NCBI RefSeq assembly: GCF_031755915.1
Contig: NC_083388.1
Coordinates: 26,505,001 to 26,569,000, forward strand
Length of the DNA stretch: 64,000 nucleotides
Reading direction: 5' to 3'
DNA from: Ziziphus jujuba
Taxonomy: Eukaryota > Streptophyta > Magnoliopsida > Rosales > Rhamnaceae
The notes beneath the pieces were generated by a model, which saw only the letters and a list, made by a program, of their open reading frames with translations, was not told the origin of the DNA and searched no databases. Positions 9,621 through 20,803 of the stretch are shown in pieces; position 1 is the stretch's first letter, and every line of letters begins with the position of its first letter. The position numbers and the translations under genes were made by a program.

Positions 9621-12600
9621 TGTCAGGACCCGTTCAAAATCACTCACCGGAACCCCAGATAAATCCTGATCCCAGGAAAACCCTATCGGACCCTCCAATG
9701 GAAAATCTGGCAGAACTTCCCCTAAGGGTTGGACTTACCACAATTTCCCTGCACTGAAAATATACTTCAATATATACCACCTTATTCCTCCCATCTTAAT
9801 TCCACATATTTGCAGCACTTCAAATGAATAACAGGGAATCAGTGCATAATCAATTAAATAATACATCCAACATAGTATACAGAGTGTTAATAAAGGTCTA
9901 AGTGTAATAATTAATACAACAGAGTATAAAAAAAAAAATTACATAATAAGAAATGAGAAAAAAAAGACTTCTCGGAGTTCCAAGAACGATCAAACTGTCG
10001 AGCTCGTCCTGATCGAACAATGTCTACCACCTAAGCCTAAGGGAACAAAATTTGAGAATATGATATGCTAATTATCTCAGTGAGCGAACCAGTCTACTAA
10101 CTACTAATAATTAAGTAATTTTAGTAATAAATAAATAAATACATGAATGGTTTAGTAATAATGGTTGAAAATAATTTTTCTCTCAAAACCCTCACGGTCA
10201 CTCAGTTGGAAATGTTCCCTTTTTAAAGCGTCTTCACAAAATCTGATGTTTTATGCCCCAAGATTCAGAAAATAATTAATCAATTAATTTACAAATAAAA
10301 CACAACAAATTAAGAATCTAAAATTAGAATGAGAATAATAATAGAAATGAAAATAAACTTTTATAACAATTACTATAAGATTAATAACATATCATCAACA
10401 AATAATACAAAGATATCAATGAAACTCATATTAAAACAATTCAGGAAATAATCAAATAATTAGAATAACTCAAGTAATTGAACAATTAAGTAAAGGAATA
10501 ATTTAATCAAAACAAAACACCCATTTAAAATAAATGGTATAATATATTAGAATTGATTTTAAAATACCAAAACAATTTGAATAATAAATTCGTAAAATCA
10601 TTTTTATAAAAATTGCGTAACTTTTAAATTTAAATAATTAATAAAACACTGTTAAATACATTTTTATTAAAATAGATTTTTAAAATATTTCATATTTGAA
10701 AATCATGTCGTGAAAACCATTTGATGCACACACTATATACCAGTGGCGCCAACGATACCCAGCGTCCCGAGCACCACCAGATAGGAGGTTAAAGAGAGAA
10801 ACTGGCATACGGTCGCATGGCATCCCACCGCAACGCTGCAAACAGGCGTCCTGGCCATGACAGGGGGTGGCCACGGCCGATATCAACTTGTCCATCCTCG
10901 GTCCAATGGCAACCACAAGACAACCCATAAATCACCTGCGCACTACTCACACCCACCTGCGTGCTAATCATATCCATGTGCGCACTAGTTGTATCCACAT
11001 ATACAGAACACCAATACGTGTGTGGTGTATCTAAAAACTCGTAAATCATAAAATCAATATTTGTATAAAATACCACCAAATTTATTTTATCCATTTAAAC
11101 CTATAAATTTTTTACATTTCTTTTTAAAATCATCATCATAAATCCATTGCATAAATTCATAAATTTCAAATCCATCAACTCTCAATTCCATCAATTCAAA
11201 TATACGAATTTTCCCAATAGCATAAAGTCAAATCTTTAATATTCCAATGTATATATATTTTTAAACATAATAATTCAAACCCATATCTTTCTCAAATTCT
11301 CAAAAATTAATTTAAATCAACATATCCTTTAAACCCACATATAATTCATAAATAATTAAATTCCACAATTCCTCAATATATAATAAATTTAAAATAAATA
11401 ATTTCCTTCAAATCCATACCAAAGTAATATTAAATCACATAAATTCATATAGTATTAAAATCATACAATTATGCACAATAAATCTAATAATAAACATAAC
11501 AATAAATTAAAACAATTAAAACCACAATTCCTTTAAATTCACAAATATATTTTTGGCACCAAAACACACATTAAAATTATCATAAACTAACAATATAAAA
11601 TTAAAGAGTAATTTTGTTAAATCATCAACACATAAAACATATTTTCCAAATAATCAATTAACACAAAATATATAATTAATCACCCAAAATAATTTTGAAG
11701 GTTGGTCAGTCATCTCGAGCAAGTGTATCAATCAAGATCCTCCACAAGATCAAATCCACTACCCACATGTGCACCTAAAATATCAATGTTACATAAAATA
11801 AAATATAATAATATTTTAATCGGATAATTCACAAATGGGTACCCAGGATAATGAACACAAATGACAACCAAAATTTACGAATGATATACCGAAGCTTGCG
11901 AAGCGAGGATTACGAATCTGGTCTTACTTTCCGGAGATCGGACCCATGGTAGTCGGAATCTCACCGGAAATCTCTCAGATTTTAGACCCTTGATTATCAC
12001 AATCTGTTAAGAATTGGAGAAAGTGGACACCGAATTTGGGTTCAGGGGGTCGGAATTAGTGGGAAAGGATAGCGGTGCAACTGGAAACTTGCCGGAAAGT
12101 TGATTTCCCGACGAGCAACCGTGGTCATCGGAACCACTCACCGCCAGCGTCGCGTCTGGTGGCCACTGGTCATGATTTTTAGAGGAAAAGTAGATCAGGG
12201 AATGGGTAAATGGATGGGACCGAAGGTGAGGCAAGCAGAGGTCGGATCGGGGAGAAATCTAGGTTTGAAGCAATCGGCGCCGTCGCCGGAAAAAGTCTCG
12301 ATCCGGGCGTGTCGGTGATTGGGTGGCTGCGAGATTTGGCTGGCCTGCTAGTTTTTAAGTGGACTTCAAGGTGGGTGGCACATGTATGGAAAGGGTGGCC
12401 GGAAAATGGCAAATCGGCGGTGGCCAGTGGTGGTCTCTCCTCCCCTCTCTCTCCCTTCCTCCCCCCCCCCCCCCCCCCCCGGCCCACATGTGTTTTGGCC
12501 AAAATAAAAGCCACCCGTGGGTGAAACTATTCACTCATGGGATTGGTTGAAAACACAACACATGGCACACACTGTTCACTCAAGTTAAAATATATTAAAA

Positions 12601-12964
12601 TATCACGGTATTTGGAAAACTTTGTATGTTCATAACTTTCAAGCCACATGTCCAAATCGGGCGTGCCGCTAGTCTATGAACTCGTATCGATGAGTACTTC
12701 ACAACCATGCATGAGTTAAAACTCAACTTTGCATGAACAAAAAGTTTGGACCTCAACTTGTCTTGCTCGTAACTTTCAAACGGTAACTCCATTTTTTATG
12801 TGCTATTAGTCTACGAACTTGGGATGATACGTACTTTAAAATGGTGCCTCGGTCAATGCAAAATTCCATCCATAAAAGAAAGTCAAAATTTTGACCCTCT
12901 CGGTCAGTGGTCAACTTCGGTCAACGTGTAAAAATTTCGACGTACTTTGGGACGGAGTGTTACA
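9621..12964 (-). mobile_element. Solo LTR S1 of a Ty3/gypsy (Tekay-like) element inserted in the TNL-2 LRR exon
   Basis: It begins TGTCAGGACC and ends GGAGTGTTACA, which is the reverse complement of the LTR at 61425-63682 (TGTAACACCCC to GGTCCTGACA); that LTR is followed by a primer-binding site, proving LTR identity. Length is 3344 bp. AAGA flanks both sides (9617-9620, 12965-12968), interrupting what in TNL-1 is the continuous exon text GTGACTAAGATCCATCT. Conserved inner landmarks shared with S2-S4 include TACCCAGCGTCCCGAGCACC near 10755. No internal polyprotein is present, so it is a solo LTR. Open frames within it are not genes. A run of about 20 C lies at 12462-12480. Confidence 0.9.
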
Positions 12965-14372
12965 AAGATCCATCTTCCTTAACTTCCTAAGATGCTGGAA
13001 TGATTAAAGAATTAAGAGAAATGGTTATGGTTGGTTTATTACTTGGCATAATTTACTTGATAATGTACAGCATTTACTAAAATGATGCTACTTTGTTTAA
13101 GTTTTCGAATCATTAATAAAGTGTTATGTTTTCATTCAAAAAAAAAGAAAAACAAAACGAACCAAAAATAAATAAATAAATAAACAAAATGAAACTAAAC
13201 CATACTTGGACACCATCCCAAAGTTGTTCTAGTTGGCTGTAATGCATTTCAAGTATAACAAGATTCTCTGCAGTAAAATTTAACGGCAAAGATTTTAAAG
13301 AGCATCCATTCCAATAGATGCAAGGGCATCAGGAAGATATTGAACATCTTGAGGAAACTTGAGATTGCATTTATTTTTCTTGTCAAATCCATAAATTTTA
13401 AGCAACCTCAGACTACGCATCTCTGAGAAGACTTCAGGGCTCAAGTTTACTTTTATAGTCTCACAATTATGTAAGAATATGCCTTCAACTGTTGCAATTC
13501 CCTGGTAATTAAGGAGCATGTGAATAGGCATAAATTAGAATATTGGAAAAAATATTTATAGCCAATGTCTTCTTTGTTAAGGAAAAAAAATGCAACTTTT
13601 ATTTAAGTTACGAAGTTACATACTGAATTTCTTTTCAACACATGATAGACATCCTTGATATTCCATAACCTACTGTGCTTTTCAGGCTTTTTAATTGACT
13701 GTTCTCGAACAACTTGCCTACCCATTTCTCTTAATAGATCATGCATCCATAGATTGTACCCGCTCATGCATATAAGAGACTTATCATGTAGAATCCATAG
13801 TCCTATTCTTGTAAAGAAACCACAAGCATCGAGTATACTTTCTACAAAAGCTGGGGATTGATGTCCAGTAAAGAAACATGCAATATCAAGAAACATATCC
13901 TTTTCGTTGTCATCCAATCCATTATAGCTTATTCTCAACACATTTTGAATGTCCATACTGGGAGTTACTTTCAGTTTTTCCAATGTACTTTCCCATTCTT
14001 CTTTACTCATGGAATAAAGGAAGGAACCCAAAACTGTAAGAGCTAATGGAACGCCTTGTGCATAACATATCACCCTTTTTGACAGTGTAGAGTAATCATC
14101 TGATATGGAAGATTTTTCTTTAAAAGCCTTTGAACAGAAAAGTTTATAAGCCTCATCGTAATTTAACCCCTGAATGTTGTAAATTTTGTCAATCACTCTA
14201 CTTAGCACCTGCTTATCTCTAGTTGTTACAATGATTCTACCTCCATCACCAAGCTAATCAACATCCCCAACTAAAGTATCTAACTTCTTAAAATGATTCA
14301 CATCATCAAGAACAATAAAGACCTTTGTTCGATGCAATCTAGATCTAACAGAACTTAATTCAACACATGAGG
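12965..14372 (-). pseudogene. TNL-2, middle part: first LRR bases, linker exon and second half of NB-ARC
   Basis: The LRR exon start lies at 12994 (acceptor CCAG). The linker exon is 13501-13206: GIATVEGIFLHNC, FSEMRSLRLLKIYGF, LPDAL, then a frameshift from a small deletion before what should be YWDGYPL. NB-ARC part 14372-13624 includes VFIVLDDVNHF (kinase 2), GDGGRIIVTTRDKQ, GVPLALTVLGSFL (GLPL), RISYNGLDDNEKDMFLDIAC and LWMHDLLREMGRQVV with an intact MHD, then donor GTATGT after 13624. A TAG interrupts VGDVD*LGDGG. A 1.1-kb element sits at its 5' side, splitting the NB-ARC exon. Confidence 0.88.
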
Positions 14373-15489
14373 TGATGTGATTCCGCCCGAGCCCGCTCCA
14401 CCGATAACCCGCTGGGGTGCTGACTCGACACGGATGAAGACTAGGCCAATCACAAGAGCTCAAATTAAGAGATTTAAGGACAACCTAGGAGTATTTATAC
14501 AGGGGGTAATCACTCTCAATAGAGCTTTTCCATACTTGAAGATACAAAGCATATTCTAAGCATCCAAGTGGTGGAACCCGATACGGACCCGGGTGACGGT
14601 TTTGGTACATTTTTGGAGTCCGGGAAGCATGAAATGGTTCCAATGATTTATGGGTTCAATACATATGCCTAAGAGGTCATGGAATCAATTTAAAGCAGCC
14701 TCAAATGCAATCAAAAAGGGCTTGTACGGACAGCATCAACAATTTGGCCGAATTTGCTGTATTGCTTGCTAGCTTTACTGTATTTTACTGTATTAGCCTT
14801 TTCTTATTTTTCCAAGCATGGGCAACGTGTGGGACTTCATAGTCAGCTTATTTGGCATCCTAGAAAGCATCTAGATGCTGATTTGAAGCCCAAAGAGGTC
14901 AAAGATTGGTCAAAGTCAATTTAGTCAAAAAGCTAGTATTTTAGTTTCCTAATTTTATTCTACTTTTTGTTTTAGGAAACTACCATTATTTTTTTAGTTT
15001 CTATTTATTTATTTTCTGGACAAATAAGATTAGGAAAGTTGTTATTTTATTATTTTCATTGTAAATTAATTAATTCCTAATTCAAAATAAAGGAATTAAT
15101 TAATCCAAATTAGATTAGGAAAAGGAAAGTTTCGGCCAAGGTAGACTTCTTCATTGTGTGGCCGGTTTTTCCTAGGGTTTTTAGGGTTTATTTTGTTTCT
15201 TTCAAAGCCTATTTAAGGGCTTAAACTTTGATTTGATTAAGAAAATATTTGTGAGATTAATTATCTCTTTGTTCTTTGAGAACCCCTAAAACACCATTAG
15301 AGAATTGGTTGTTTTAGCTTGACTTATCAATAGGTTTTCCATCCCCTATTGTGGCGTCTACATTATACCAAGGTTTCTAACCACAGGTTGGTTAGGGGTT
15401 GAGGTCCTTTCCATTAGAACTTGAACTTAATTAAAGATCTGGGCTAATATAATACGGGTTTAGGAGCAGGTCGTCCTAGGTTCGTATCA
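14373..15489 (+). mobile_element. 1.1-kb solo LTR-like insertion in the TNL-2 NB-ARC exon
   Basis: The termini are TGATGTGATT at 14373 and CGTATCA at 15489, flanked by the 5-bp duplication TGAGG (14368-14372 and 15490-15494). The first about 190 bp contain a plus-strand stretch KTRPITRAQIKRFKDNLG, which resembles the tail of Ty3/gypsy polyproteins (T/M-TRARAKRFK type). I read this as an LTR that includes the end of the element's reading frame, a design known in some gypsy lineages. Orientation is inferred from that peptide only. No complementary LTR or integrase is present. Confidence 0.72.
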
Positions 15490-15844
15490 TGAGGAGCCCA
15501 TATTTGTTTCATCTTCATTTAGCAGTTCAGAAATAAGTTTATCTCACAAATAATTGAGTCCGTATTTTTAAGATTCTTCCCTAACATTGGCAAGAAAGTA
15601 ACAACTTTCAAATTGAGAATAGAACTATCTAAATATAGCACAAGCGAGAGTGGTCTTACCGATACCACCCATGCCCCAAATGCCTATAGCTCCAATACGA
15701 GGCGAGTCAATACATAGTAAGGACTCAATTCCCTTAATATGCTTTTCAAGTCCAACTAGACCCTTTACATTGCTTATTGAAAACTTGAAATTCAATTTCT
15801 TCACAATGTCATGAACAATCACCCCAACCAACTTGGACTCAGTC
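15490..15844 (-). pseudogene. TNL-2, first half of NB-ARC exon with P-loop
   Basis: The acceptor TTTGCTAG lies before 15844. The reading VGVIVHDIVKKLNF, GLVGLEKHIKGIESLLC, IGAIGIWGMGGIGKTTLACA gives a perfect P-loop. Stops follow at IFR*FYSQFE, EES*KYGLNYL and L*DKL. The exon is continuous with 14372 once the 1.1-kb insertion is removed. Confidence 0.88.
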
Positions 15845-16067
15845 CTAGCAAATATATATACAAGAAGTATTTCAAATACTTGGAGAACAGACTAAGATTA
15901 CATATATGTATATATGAAAAACAAACTGAAAAAAAGAAAAAAAGAAAAAAAAAAGCCATTATTAGCTAGATAAGACTAATTGGGATCGTTTTCTTGCAGG
16001 GGGTGATCAAGGTTAGGTCAGTGTAAAAGGCCAAAATATTAATAATAATAATAAGTATGAAGAGTTA

Positions 16068-16547
16068 TACATATGTGTTGACCAATGAATTCCAGCCAGA
16101 CATATTGGCTGCTTGTTCCAAAGCAGCCTTCCATTGATGCACCTTGTCCATCCTATTCTCAAAACCGAAATGTTTTTCAAGCTTGGCAAATGCAGCTGCA
16201 TAATTACCCTCCTGTTTCCTTACATCGGATGGATCTACGCAATAAAAAATAGGTATCACAATTTGTCCATGTTTTTTCTTGCACTCAAGTATGTGAACAA
16301 GTTCATCCAAGCACCAAGTGGAAGACGCATAGTTTTCGGAAAAAATTATTACTGAAATCTCTGAATCCTTGATTGCTTTCCGAAAATTTGGCGAAATTTC
16401 ATCACCTCTCTCAAGCCTATCATCAATGAATGTATGAATCTTTCTCCGACTCAATGCATCGTAAAGATGGCTGGTCAAGCTATCACGTGTATCCTCTCCC
16501 CTGAAACTAATAAAAACATCATATTTGCTTGAGGAAGCCATGTTCAA
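16068..16547 (-). CDS. TIR exon of TNL-2; open as a TIR-only protein of 160 residues
   Basis: Complete TIR domain: KYDVFISFRGEDTRDSLTSH at about residues 8-27 (SH in helix A), DDRLERGDEISP (BB loop), VIIFSENYASSTWCLDEL with the Glu that is catalytic in plant TIR NADases, FYCVDPSDVRKQEG, and WKAALEQAANMSGW at the end. No stop occurs before residue 160. In TNL-1 and TNL-5 the exon ends in a GTATGT donor; here the matching bases read ATATGT, so the normal first intron is probably not spliced and the frame runs through N-T-Y-V to a stop (about 16065). The leader MNMASSS fixes the start. Downstream exons are broken anyway. It is either a passive remnant or a TIR-only protein; I cannot tell if it is expressed. 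Confidence 0.7.
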
Positions 16548-16789
16548 CCCACTGCAGATCTAAGATCGAACTAGAACTATAAGAAAAGATCCCACTTGAC
16601 CTTCAGTCTTCATCAGGTTCTCAGGTTCCGAGAAAGTGCCTAAATAATTCCATCAAAAACTTTTTTGTTCATTATCATATTTTTCATCAAAAACTTTTTT
16701 CCACTTTTTTTTGTCCAATTTTAAACACAACCCCCCCCCCCCCCCTTTTTTTTTTTGTTCATTATCATATTTTCATCAAAGAAATTTAA

Positions 16790-18672
16790 AATAATAATAA
16801 TAATAATAAATTTAAAAATTTGGAGGACCAAAGCCAGGGCTTTTAGGATGTAAAATCATTGGCTTTGGTTCCCCAATTTTGTTTTTGTTATTTTTAATTT
16901 GTAATTTTGAATTGGTCCTCAAATTTTTTTTTTAAGTTTGAATTTTATTATTTTGAATTATGCTTGTAAAAATATAAAAAAAATTGCAAAGGAATTAAAA
17001 GAAATAAAATAATAAAAAATTTTAAAAAACTGGGGGACCAAAGCCAATGGTACTGGGATGTAATAGTGTTGGCTTTGGTCTCCTAATTTTTTTTTTTATT
17101 GTCTTTTCAATTTTGTAATTATCAATTGATTCTCCATTTTTTTTTAAGTTTGAATATTATTAGTTTGAATGATACTTGAAAAAATATAAAAAATATTACA
17201 AAGGAATTAAAAAAAGAAAATAATAAAGAATTTTAAAATTTGGGAAACCAAAGCCAATGTTGTTGGGATGTAATAGTGTTGGCTTTGGTCCCCCAATTTT
17301 TTTTTATTATCTTTTCAATTTTGTAATTATCAATTGGTCCTCAATTTGTTTTGTTAAGTTTGAATTTTATTATTTTAAATGATACTTGTAAAAATATAAA
17401 AAAAAAATTATAAAGGAATTAAAAAAACAAGAAAAAATTTTAAAAAATTGGAGAATCGAAGCCAATGCTTTTAATTTTTCTCCCAATATTTTTTTGTTAT
17501 CTTTTCAATTTTGTAATTTTCAATTGGTGCTCAATTTTTTTTGTAAAGTTTAAATTTTATTATTTTGAATGATATTTGCAAAAATATAAAAAAATAATAA
17601 AGGAATTAAAAAAAAGAAATTAAAAAAGAAAATAATAAAAAATTTTAAAAAATTGGGAGACCAAAACCAACGCTGTTGGAATGTAATAGTGTTGGCTTTG
17701 GTCCCCCAATTTTTTTTTAATTATCTTTTCAATTTTGTAATTATCAATTGGTCCTCAATTTTTTTTGTTATGTTTGAATTTTATTATTTTGAATGATACT
17801 TGCAAAATTATATAAAAAAAAATTACAAAAGAAATTAAAAAAATAAAATAATAAAAAATTTTAAAAAATTGGGGGATCAAAGCCGACGCTGCTGGGATGT
17901 AATAGCGTTGGTTTTGGTCCCCTAATTTTTTTTTATTATCTTTTCAATTTTGTAAGTTTCAATTGGTTCTCATTTTTTTTTTGTTAATTTTGAATTTTAT
18001 TATTTTGAATGATACTTGCAAAAATATAAAAAAAAAAATTACAATGGAATAAAAAAAAGAAAATAATAAAAAATTTTAAGAAATTGGGGGACCAAAGCCA
18101 ATGCTGCTGGGATGTAATAGCGTTGGCATTGGTCCCCAAATTTTTTTTTATTATCTTTTCAATTGGTCTTCAATTTTTTTATTAACTTTGAATTTTATTA
18201 TTTTGAATGATACTTGTAAAAATATAAAAAAAAATTACAAAGGAATTAAAAAAATAATAAAAAATTTTAAAAAATTGGGGGACCAATGCCAATACTGCTG
18301 GGATATAATAGCGTTGGCTTTGGTCCCCCAATTTTTTTTTTATTATCTTTTCAATTTTGTAATTTTCAATTGGTCCTCAATTTTTTGGTTAAGTTTGAAT
18401 TTTATTATTTTGAATGATACTTGCAAAAATATAAAAAAATTATAAAAGAATTAAAAAAAGAAAATAATAATAAAATAATAAAAAAATTTAAAAAATTGAG
18501 AGACCAAAGCCAACGCCGCTGGGATGTAATAGCGTTGACTTTGGTCCCCCAATTTTTATTTTTGTAATTTTCAATTGGTTCTCAAATTTTTTTGTTAAGT
18601 TTGAATTTTATTATTTTGAATGATACTTGCAAAAATATAAAAAAGTTATAAAGGAATTAAAAAAAGAAAATT
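16790..18672. repeat. Tandem array of about nine ~210-bp units, each with an embedded palindrome
   Basis: Units repeat at about 16820, 17031, 17239, 17446, 17651, 17869, 18083, 18274 and 18494. Each holds an inverted repeat: arm AATTGGGGGACCAAAGCCAA, a short loop around GCTGGGATGTAAT, then the complementary arm TTGGCTTTGGTCCCCCAATT. An AT-rich spacer with TTTTCAATTTTGTAATT, TGAATTTTATTATTTTGAA and TGATACTTGCAAAAATAT follows. The consensus stem would be about 25 bp with a 13-nt loop. Unit 4 is degenerate. The open frame at 18101-18445 is only the repeat read through. The design matches subterminal arrays of CACTA elements, but I found no CACTA terminus near it. Confidence 0.92.
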
Positions 18673-20400
18673 TCTAGAACTCTACATCCTTAAACCTCCT
18701 TCTTTCCAATATTCAATTCAACCCACAACACCACCATTTCAATTCTTGTTCTCTAAAACCCGACCATTCTAACTTCCTCTATGATCGCCTGCTCATCCCT
18801 TAGAGTTTAATCAAAACTCTCCAAGCAGAAACTCCTCAACCTTATATTCGATTAAGATCGGGGCCTTAAGACTCAAAAGAACCTCGCCAAACGAAACTTG
18901 ATTATCAAGCCCATAGACGCCCTTTCTACTCGGGACAGCGATGCAGTCACCACCAGGACTTCGCTTTCGGCCACGTCGAGACTACTCTGGATGACCGAGA
19001 AGGAGCAGCTTTTAATCTGAAGGAAAATGCCCACTTGTTTGGTACATAAGTCTGTGGCATTTTGCAGGTTATTGATGTCATTTTATTTTATTTTTTGGTT
19101 TTTTATTCACACTTATTTAAAAAAAAAAAAAACACCAAATGCTCTCAAAAAAAGAAAAAAAAGAAAAAAAAGCCAATGGCTCAAAAATACTAACTTTTAA
19201 CCCAAGCTCTAAATGGATTTTGGATTGTCGAGGAGAAGAACCGGACGGTGGAAGCAATAGAAGGATATCTGTGGTTGGAACGGTGGAGATGGTGGATTTT
19301 ATTTGGGAATTTTGAAATGGTAAAGTTTGTGTGAAATACTGGTGTGAGCGGGAAAGGAAATGATATTTTAAAGCGCGAAGGTTGAAGGAAATTTTTTTTA
19401 AGTTGCAATTTTCTCACGTGTAACAAGAAAATATCTGAGCCGTTTATTGAATAAGTTAAAATCTAGTAGCTAGTCATTTTTTCACGTTTTTGGGCCACAC
19501 CATTTTTTGTCAGATCGGACTTGACCATAGAATCTCTATCTATATATATAATAAAGATGCCCTCTTAATAACTTCGTAGAAAGTTCTGAGATAAGTTTAT
19601 TTTCCTTTGCTCATTATCTAGTAATTTTATGACTTTGGTTCATATTCTTCACATATATATATATATATATATATATAAATGCATATAAATGTACATTGCT
19701 CATTCTAATTAATTAGTTGCTGTTCGAGGATAAGAGCAAGGAGGACCAAAAAGAATGAACTATACAAGCCCTTAAAGATTTTCTTCTACCTTGTTTGGAG
19801 TATGAATAAATTAACCATTTAAGGTGTGTTTGTATACACTGTTTACATCTCTTTCATTATCTTTTTCAATTCCCCATATATATATATATTTATATAAAAA
19901 TTTTATGTTACAAACATCTGCATTATTTTAGATCTTCGTAAAAGATGATGATTTTTGGGGAAAAAAAATAATAAAACATTATCTTTGTGTAATAATATTA
20001 ACGATGGTTCTTAAAAAATTATCATCTTTTTAAACATCTATATGATATAAAAATACGGACATCTACATCATAGAACAACCCATATAAATATATATACATT
20101 ATATTATTTTTTTTAAGGATAGAACAAACAAGTTTGATGCAATTTTATACAACATAAAGATAATAAAAGAATTGTTTTGATGCAACAACCATGTTCCAAT
20201 GCACATAGAATCCTAGCCTTCAAAATATATCACTGGCAGCTAGCAGTTTTTTACACTCAAAACCAATAATTATCCTGTGCCCTAGTTTAGAACAGAAAAT
20301 TCTTACCTTTGGCTTGCATTTAACCCTATGTTTTGAAAATGAAATGAGAAGGAAACGAAGTGCAGATAGAATATTAAGAATAATTTGGTACGTACATTAA
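18673..20400. other. Unclassified low-coding stretch
   Basis: 18673-19060 is richer in GC and codon-like than its surroundings (for example a plus-strand frame reading FAFGHVETTLDDREGAAFNL near 18960-19020), but stops interrupt it and I do not recognise the family; it may be a gene scrap. On the minus strand 19426-19190 reads an Arg/Lys/Ser/Phe-rich, acid-poor peptide beginning MLHVRKLQLKKNFLQ and ending RFFSSTIQNPFRAWVKS, which has the make-up of an organelle-targeting N-terminus; unproven. After that come a (TA)n tract at 19650-19676 and AT-rich sequence, with 20170-20290 matching the block at 2640-2760. Confidence 0.4.
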
Positions 20401-20803
20401 CCACTAGATCAATCGATGAAACCATGTTGAGGAGATTACATGGAGCTGACCCCATCGTTTCTCAACTTCATCAACATTAATTCTTCGGATTAAACTTAGG
20501 TGGCAAAAATTTCGAAGGGTATGACTACCAGTGGAAATGTTTAAGCATATCAGGAAAGGGACTTGAGGAAGATGTACTTTACACTTCTTGACATAGTCAG
20601 TCATCGAATCATAGTATCCGCCTGCAATCATCATTACTTTTACGAACAGTAAACCCTATTCAATCTATTTACAAAATAGGCCATATCATTGAGATCCATC
20701 AAAAGAATCCATTATATCAGCCGATGTCTATGACTTTTCCTTCATTCTTTTTTCAGCTTCGCATCAATAATCAAAAAGAGCAGCCATAGGATTAACATCA
20801 TGA
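20401..20803 (-). other. 3' flank of TNL-3
   Basis: The segment shares TTCGAAGGGTAT and GAAGATGTAC motifs with 3660-3760 and 33310-33410, so it is the conserved downstream/3' UTR region of this TNL family. There is no coding support. Confidence 0.5.

Noticed and set aside
12007..12524. Several overlapping open frames on both strands, Pro/Gly/Arg-rich
   Set aside because: They lie in the GC-rich part of solo LTR S1, and similar overlapping frames occur at 37.8-38.5 kb and 58.4-58.7 kb in the same LTR family; composition, not genes.
18101..18445. 114-codon open frame with repeated IIxNDTCKNIKK
   Set aside because: It is the palindromic tandem array read through; the peptide repeats follow the DNA repeat.
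16790..18672. Centromeric satellite
   Set aside because: Only nine diverged copies of ~210 bp flanked by genes; no higher-order or megabase-scale evidence.
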